Position numbers and translations under genes: made by a program. Positions 56,978-64,000 of a stretch of DNA of 64,000 nucleotides are shown piece after piece. The stretch's first letter is position 1. Each line of letters starts with the position of its first letter. The notes beneath the pieces were generated by a model, which had not been told where the DNA came from, did not search any database, and saw only the letters and a list, made by a program, of their open reading frames with translations. This DNA is from Tomocerus qinae (Eukaryota; Arthropoda; Collembola; Entomobryomorpha; Tomoceridae). The stretch lies in the NCBI GenBank assembly GCA_020055645.1, contig CM034546.1:136483875-136547874 (forward strand), written 5' to 3'.

Positions 56978-58496
56978 TTCGAGAACCATATAAGATTTCC
57001 GCTCTAGGTAATAATGGGGGGTTCTCAAAACCTTATCAATATTATTTATAAGTACCATTACGATATAGCAGATATTATCGAGGTGTGCAAAGTACAACAA
57101 AAAGTGCTAAAATGACTAGACACTTATTCATGCGCGAATAAACCTACTCAACCTAATGAGACTAACCCGAGAGACATTAATGTTTAGGTCGGTTTCATTA
57201 AAACGAGTCGTTGAATTCGCATATAAAGAGTGCTTAGCATTTTCGCGTCTTTCAAAAGGCGATTTACTAAACTCAAGTTTAATTGTCATTCAGAACCTAC
57301 CACATTGCTTAAAAACATTTACCTAGCAAATAGGAGTACTCAACTTATAAAATTCACTTGCCTTTACCTTCTAGATTTAAATGGATAAACATAGACTAAA
57401 GGAAATTTAGTAAATAAAGATATTTTAGTTGAATCTCAAGGGCTTGAATATTTCTCCCAAAATATCAATGTCAATATGTCAATGTCAACTAATAATTCAA
57501 TAAAACTAAGTTAAACCAAAAGTAGACTGAGTTATTGGTGTGACTTATTAAAATAGAAGTCAAAGGTATTAGTTTATAGAAGGTCATTTTGGTCACATAA
57601 ATTGATGCTATCCTAAATGCCACTTCAGTCAAATTATGACAAAATAATTTAATGATACCTAATTAATTAATACACATCCCCTGACTGTATTATTTTGGAA
57701 TTTTTTTTATTTCATTGTCTTCATTTCTATTGTTTTTGTGGAAATTTCAAATGCAATTAAAATTTACATATTAATTTCCACTTATCCTTAAATGAATATT
57801 CATGAATCATTATTCTGTCACTGTGAGTACAATAAAAGCCTTGGAGATATGCATATGCATTGGATATAATTATATAACCTCGACAACATATCCATATGCA
57901 CCAATTGGATGAATATCTTCAAAATATGTGCATACAGTGCCTCGTTTCAATCCAATTTCACTTTCAATCTCTGCTCTTCTGCATAGCAATATTTGTTGTA
58001 CTATCACTCTATGATACAATAGAATGTATAGTCTTATTTTGGAAGGGTCACACGCAAGGTTTCAGGAAAGCAAATTCACTCTCTGTGAGGGTCAGAGTCA
58101 TTGTACATATGTAAATAATTAATAGATTATTTGGCATAATGTTTGAGCGCTGGTTTGAGGGCAGGTGATAGCCAGAATATGTTTTATTTTTAATGCACCT
58201 ACCATCATGTCTTGCAAAATGTTGGAATTATTGACTTTTTTATAAATATTGTAGCATAAGTTGAATCCTTCTAAGTATATAACGCCAGTCAATATTGTAT
58301 AAATTTGGAGGTACATGTAACGCTGTTTTACGGAGTTATTTTTAAATGATTCGTTATAAAACAAACACCTACTACACTTGTAAAGTGGACTGCCAAGTTT
58401 CAATTAAATAAAGACGTAGGAAATTTTAAAACATTGTACAACTTAGAACCTAAAACTGAACATTCAATCATTTAACAATAAATTAGAAGAGAAGAA
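56978..58496. other. Intergenic, AT-rich
   Basis: No exon supported. The short hydrophobic frame at 57896-58114 has no splice partner or motif. Confidence 0.45.
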
Positions 58497-58504
58497 CTGT
58501 CAAT

Positions 58505-58709
58505 CAGTGTTTTATTTTATCCGGCTTTTTTACATTTTAGCCAGCCAGGAGGCCATTTTATCCGGATAAAATGGATAGTGGCTAAAATGGCCATAGTCAA
58601 ATTTACATGTGTTTTCATTTTATCCACTGGCCAAAAGTCATTTTAGCCTGGATAAAACCATTTTATCCACTACGATTTTATCCACTGGCCGGTGGCTAGT
58701 CAAACACTG
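58505..58709. mobile_element. hAT-type MITE, CAGTGTTT family (205 bp)
   Basis: The ends CAGTGTTTTA and AAACACTG enclose repeats of CATTTTATCCACTGGCC and ATCCGGATAAAATGG. It is flanked by a perfect 8-bp duplication CTGTCAAT (58497-58504 and 58710-58717). No coding frame. Confidence 0.9.
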
Positions 58710-58717
58710 CTGTCAAT

Positions 58718-59853
58718 ATTACATTCTTACTTAATGGTTCACGGTAATAGTTGAACTAATTAATTTATCCTTTCATGCCTTTTAACAGCCAAAATTTTAA
58801 CCAATACCAAGACCATACCATATGTTTTTAAACTAAGAACAAGGTGAAAATAAAAATAGGTCATGGTCTGGACAAACTCAACATATCCAAAAAGTGTACT
58901 TCTGTCCATACCCTATTAAACAATCATCTAAAAAAGATATTGCCATTGTAATGTTTAGGTATATACCTATAAACACTCCAATACAAAATATTCTATAATA
59001 TTAATTTAAATTTTTTAAATGAATATAATTTTGGCACAATATTATGTATAAATTAAGAAACGGGTTTATTACCATTTTCCACCATGCAGAGTTGATACAT
59101 CTCATTTAGGGGTAGGTCGTAATTAAAACGACACAAAAAACCCAAAAAATGACCAAAATTATAAAAACGGCCAAATTCTGCAAAAATGAATCGTTGAAAC
59201 ACCTTTAAGAGCGATATATGCTCAGATTTGGTAGTTTTTAGTTGATTTCATTGAAAAGTTATTGAAAGCCTGAAAAACTACTAAATAGCTCTGCCTGACT
59301 TTAGGGAAAATGCATGCATGTCATTCCTGTGATAACTGTTCGTATCGCACGTATACCGAGTAAGGCTGGTTAAAGGCAACCACCCACGGACGGAACGCAC
59401 ATTTTACCACAAAATTGTAGTTTAACATATGTTGGAAATCTATCAATCATTATTTCGTTTCAATATTCCTCAAACCTGTTCATTTTAATGTACCCTCAAA
59501 CAGAGTCTTCACAAATAAATAAATGTTTTTGTATACTAGATATACTCACAATTCACAAACGTTACAATTCCTATCTCGTATAATGTATAAATAACATGTA
59601 GGTCTTTTCAACGAAGTTCAACTGTATACAATATAAATCTGTATAGAGTTGTTCGTGGTTTTAAGTAATTTTGTTTAACTTTTCTGATAATGTTCACGAA
59701 AATCGTAAAAATGTCATGCTCTGTTTATTTATTTTACCACATTTTATGGCAGGTGGCATCAATTAATAATTTACAACATCTTGGCTGAACTTCAGCAACT
59801 GACCACAGTTACATAAAATTAAATCATTGTCAAGGTCCAATTTCTTCTGACAC
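58718..59853. other. Intergenic, no gene recognised
   Basis: AT-rich sequence upstream of the protease gene. Nothing else supported. Confidence 0.45.
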
Positions 59854-59862
59854 TATATAAAG
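59854..59862 (+). promoter_or_regulatory. TATA box of the serine protease gene
   Basis: TATATAAAG, 88 bases before the ATG, with CTCAGTCTCC about 35 bases downstream as a possible start region. Confidence 0.6.
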
Positions 59863-59941
59863 TAAAGCTTTACCTCTAAAACATTACACCTCAGTCTCCT
59901 CATAAAATTCTCAGCTAATCCAGAACTAAGCAGTCAGAAAT

Positions 59942-61381
59942 ATGATGCTTCTTGTTTTATCGGCCGCTGTTCTTTTCGGAACTTTGGGTAACTCAAACAA
60001 TTATTGAATTTTTTATTCAATGCTTATATTCCTTATGAAAAATAATTTGAAATGTTACAGCTGAATGTGGGATCATCCAGAACACGAGAATTATTGGAGG
60101 GTCAACGACAACTCCCGGCGAATTCCCATTCATCGTATCCATCCAAAAAGACTTCAAAAACGGAACAGTGAAGCATTTCTGTGCTGGGTCAATTGTGGAT
60201 GACACGCACATAGTCACAGCGGGACATTGTGTTTTCGACAAGGTCAATGCAACCGACTCTGTCGTCATTTTAGCCGGAGCCTATGATATCACAAAACAAG
60301 AAGCCACTCAACAACGGGCGGCAGTTTGCCAAATTTTTGTTCATCCAAATTACACGGCGTAAGTTTCGCACCAATTACACATTTTATTTGTGAAATCTTA
60401 TGGGAATGCCCATGTTGTCTGTCTGTGTGTCCGTCTATTACTTTTTCAAAATTTATTATTTGTAGCCAAGGTAAACCTGGCCAAAGCGACATTGCAGTAA
60501 TTCAGTTGGCAACTCCTTTAGCATTGGGAAATTCCGTTGGACCAATTAAAGTGAATACGAAAGGGAATGCTCCTTCGGGTGACTGTGTGAGCCCAGGATG
60601 GGGAAATACCGTTGGGGTTATATCCTCACAGGTTTACAAGGGATCCCCCACTTTGTTGAAGGTCACTACTACTATCATAAGCAAGGAGTTGTGCTTGCTC
60701 GCCTACCCCATCTTCAGACAGCAACGCATCAACACAGTCTGCGCCCAGGCATTCCCAACCCTCTTCAACCCCAACCCAGTGAGAGGAACTTGTCAAGGAG
60801 ATTCAGGTGGCCCACTTGTTTGCAAGAATGCCGACAAATCTCAATATCTGGCTGGAGTCGTTTCATGGGGATTTGCTGGATGCGGAATCTTGCCTGATGT
60901 TTATGCCGATGTCAGTGCCCTCACCGATTTTCTCGACAAAGCTTTAAGTGCTCCATCTACCTGTGGAGGCGCTAGTGGAGGTTCCAGCGGAGGAGCCGAT
61001 AATGGTGGCAGTTCCAGTGGGGGAGCTACTGATGGAGGATCAACTGGTGGTGCTGGGGGATCAACTGGTGGTGCTGGAGGATCAACTGGTGGTGCTGGAG
61101 GATCTGCCGGTGGTGCTGGAGGATCTGCCGGAGGTGCTGGAGGATCAGCCGGTGGTGCTGGTGGATCTGCCGGAGGTGCTGGTGGATCTGCCGGAGGTGC
61201 TGGAGGATCTGCCGCAGGTGCTGGAGGATCTGCCGCAGGTGCTGGAGGATCTGCCGCAGGTGCTGGTGGATCTACCGGAGGTGCTGCTGGAGGTATAGGC
61301 GGAGGATTTGGTTTAGGTTCTCCTGTACTCGGTTTTGGTGCCAGTTTGGGTGGCATTGGCGGATCTGTTTCTTTTGGTTAA
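59942..61381 (+). CDS. S1-family serine protease with Gly/Ser/Ala-rich tail (419 aa)
   Basis: Exons: 59942-59987, 60061-60358, 60466-61381 (phases 1 and 2). A signal peptide (MMLLVLSAAVLFGTL) and very short pro-region end at the activation site R-IIGG. The catalytic triad is visible: TAGHC (His), SDIAVIQL (Asp) and GDSGGP (Ser). The residue six before the active Ser is Gly rather than Asp, so the pocket is not trypsin-like; chymotrypsin- or elastase-like specificity is more likely. After the protease domain comes a tail of about 125 residues built of GGSAGGA/GGSTGGA units and ending in a GFG/GFGAS stretch. It is secreted, probably digestive or matrix-acting. AATAAA lies at 61387-61392. Confidence 0.93.
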
Positions 61382-61988
61382 ATACTAATAAAAAATAATC
61401 AATTGGAAATGTAATATATGAAAATAGAAATGTAGAATTTAAATTTTGGATGTAATAAAGCACTGTCAATGCAATGCACTAAATTAATGGCATGTTGAGA
61501 TATTCCACCAACTATAAAATACATACATGATACATTTATCAAATCAAAGCTTTGTTGTTAAGTTATATAAGCTGAACAAAGGTTATCAGATTTCCTATCA
61601 CAAATTTAATTCTATAACTATAACCATACTACTACTTACCATTATCTACATGTTATTTGCTTTACTGCTATTGGTACCTAGTAGTCCTAATAGCGATTTC
61701 ATTTAATTGCATTATTTCACATCATCCTACAATCCTACCTACCCAAGATTGATCAGAATAACGAATGATATAACTGTGACGATGATTTATACATGGCTTC
61801 GAGTGAGGAATGAAAGAGAAAAATTTCAGTTACCTGTGCAAAAATGGGAAATTTCACAATTTTTGAAAAGTTAAAAACAAAACGGCCAACTGGGATGAAA
61901 ATGGGAAATAGAAAAAAACTATTGAAGCATGTTGCATACTGAATTTGTCATGACTTTTCCCTATTGGGCTTCATTTAATAAATAATAT

Positions 61989-62220
61989 CAGGGAACAAAA
62001 AAGGACCTTTTTTGCCTTTTACCTTTTTTTAAAAAAAAGTAGGAGTACGATTTTTAAAAAGCAGTCCTTTTTTGCCTTTTTACCTTTTTCGATGTAGCAA
62101 CTTGCCCCATTTACTTCCACTTTACATGTAAATAAGGTAAAAAAGGTAAAAAGGACTGCTTTTTTAGAAAAAGTAGTACTTTTTACCTTTTTTGTAAAAA
62201 AAAAGGTTTTTTGTTCCCTG
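61989..62220. mobile_element. hAT-type MITE, CAGGGAAC family, copy 2 (232 bp)
   Basis: Same family as 34586-34853, in inverted orientation. The ends are CAGGGAAC and GTTCCCTG, flanked by a perfect 8-bp duplication AATAATAT (61981-61988 and 62221-62228). It sits between the protease and cellulase 3' ends. Confidence 0.92.
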
Positions 62221-62379
62221 AATAATATCAACTTGGATTGTCAAAGCTTGGCAAACAACAAAATGGTATTTAATTTTTATTAAACATTTTAAATTATATA
62301 GATTGGCAGATTAAACAGAGTCAACTACTGTTGGCATTTATTGATCCGTTGAAATTTGATTCAACAAATCTATACAGAA

Positions 62380-63919
<1,540 letters not shown>

Positions 63920-64000
63920 CTACAAAAAGAAAATTTTTGAAATACCGTTGCGAAATTGATGAAAGATTGGCCAATGTATTTTATAAGTTTTGTATTACAT

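Noticed and set aside
60901-61356. Pro/Ala-rich reverse frame and a Leu/Val/Asp-rich forward frame over the protease tail
   Set aside because: Shadows of the GGSAGGA repeat; the protease frame contains the catalytic domain and stop.

Overview
This is a stretch of an AT-rich, intron-bearing animal nuclear genome, almost certainly an arthropod. Springtail (Collembola) is my best guess. The evidence: an insect-type gustatory receptor with the TYhhhhhQF signature, a spliced endogenous GH9 cellulase, secreted C-type-lectin-like proteins, a BEL/Pao retrotransposon and many short inverted-repeat DNA transposons. The placement as a springtail is inference, not proof. Gene models below come from reading frames plus GT/AG splice sites checked by eye; introns are removed in the evidence text.

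Layout. 1-6079: a BEL/Pao LTR retrotransposon with a full-length gag-pol frame and a 5' LTR cut by the window edge. 6.5-7.1 kb: a three-exon cysteine-rich secreted peptide (-). 7.9-9.2 kb: two tandem-repeat arrays. 9.47-14.8 kb: an 11-exon C2H2 zinc-finger gene (-), with two non-autonomous transposons in one intron. 15.0-16.7 kb: a fold-back element and a 30-copy 18-bp minisatellite. 17.2-22 kb: a gustatory receptor (+) among possible receptor remnants. 23.0 kb: a single-exon dUTPase-fold pseudoenzyme candidate. 25.9 kb: a secreted protein with Cys at every third residue plus a Gly-rich tail. 27.7-29.2, 44.3-46.2 and 55.6-57.0 kb: three members of one seven-helix chemoreceptor-like family. 30.7-39.2 kb: four C-type-lectin-like genes forming a duplicated divergent pair. 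41.3-43.0 kb: a long nested inverted repeat. 47.7-52.1 kb: a tandem duplication carrying two micro-exon secreted-peptide genes (-). 59.9-61.4 kb: a chymotrypsin/elastase-like serine protease with a Gly/Ser/Ala tail. 62.4-64.0 kb: the 3' half of a GH9 endoglucanase (-).

The genes do not form a pathway. They are a mixture of environment-facing functions (digestion, chemosensation, secreted lectin-like and cysteine-rich proteins) and local duplications, shot through with small transposons. At least three of these transposons keep perfect 8-bp target-site duplications typical of hAT elements.
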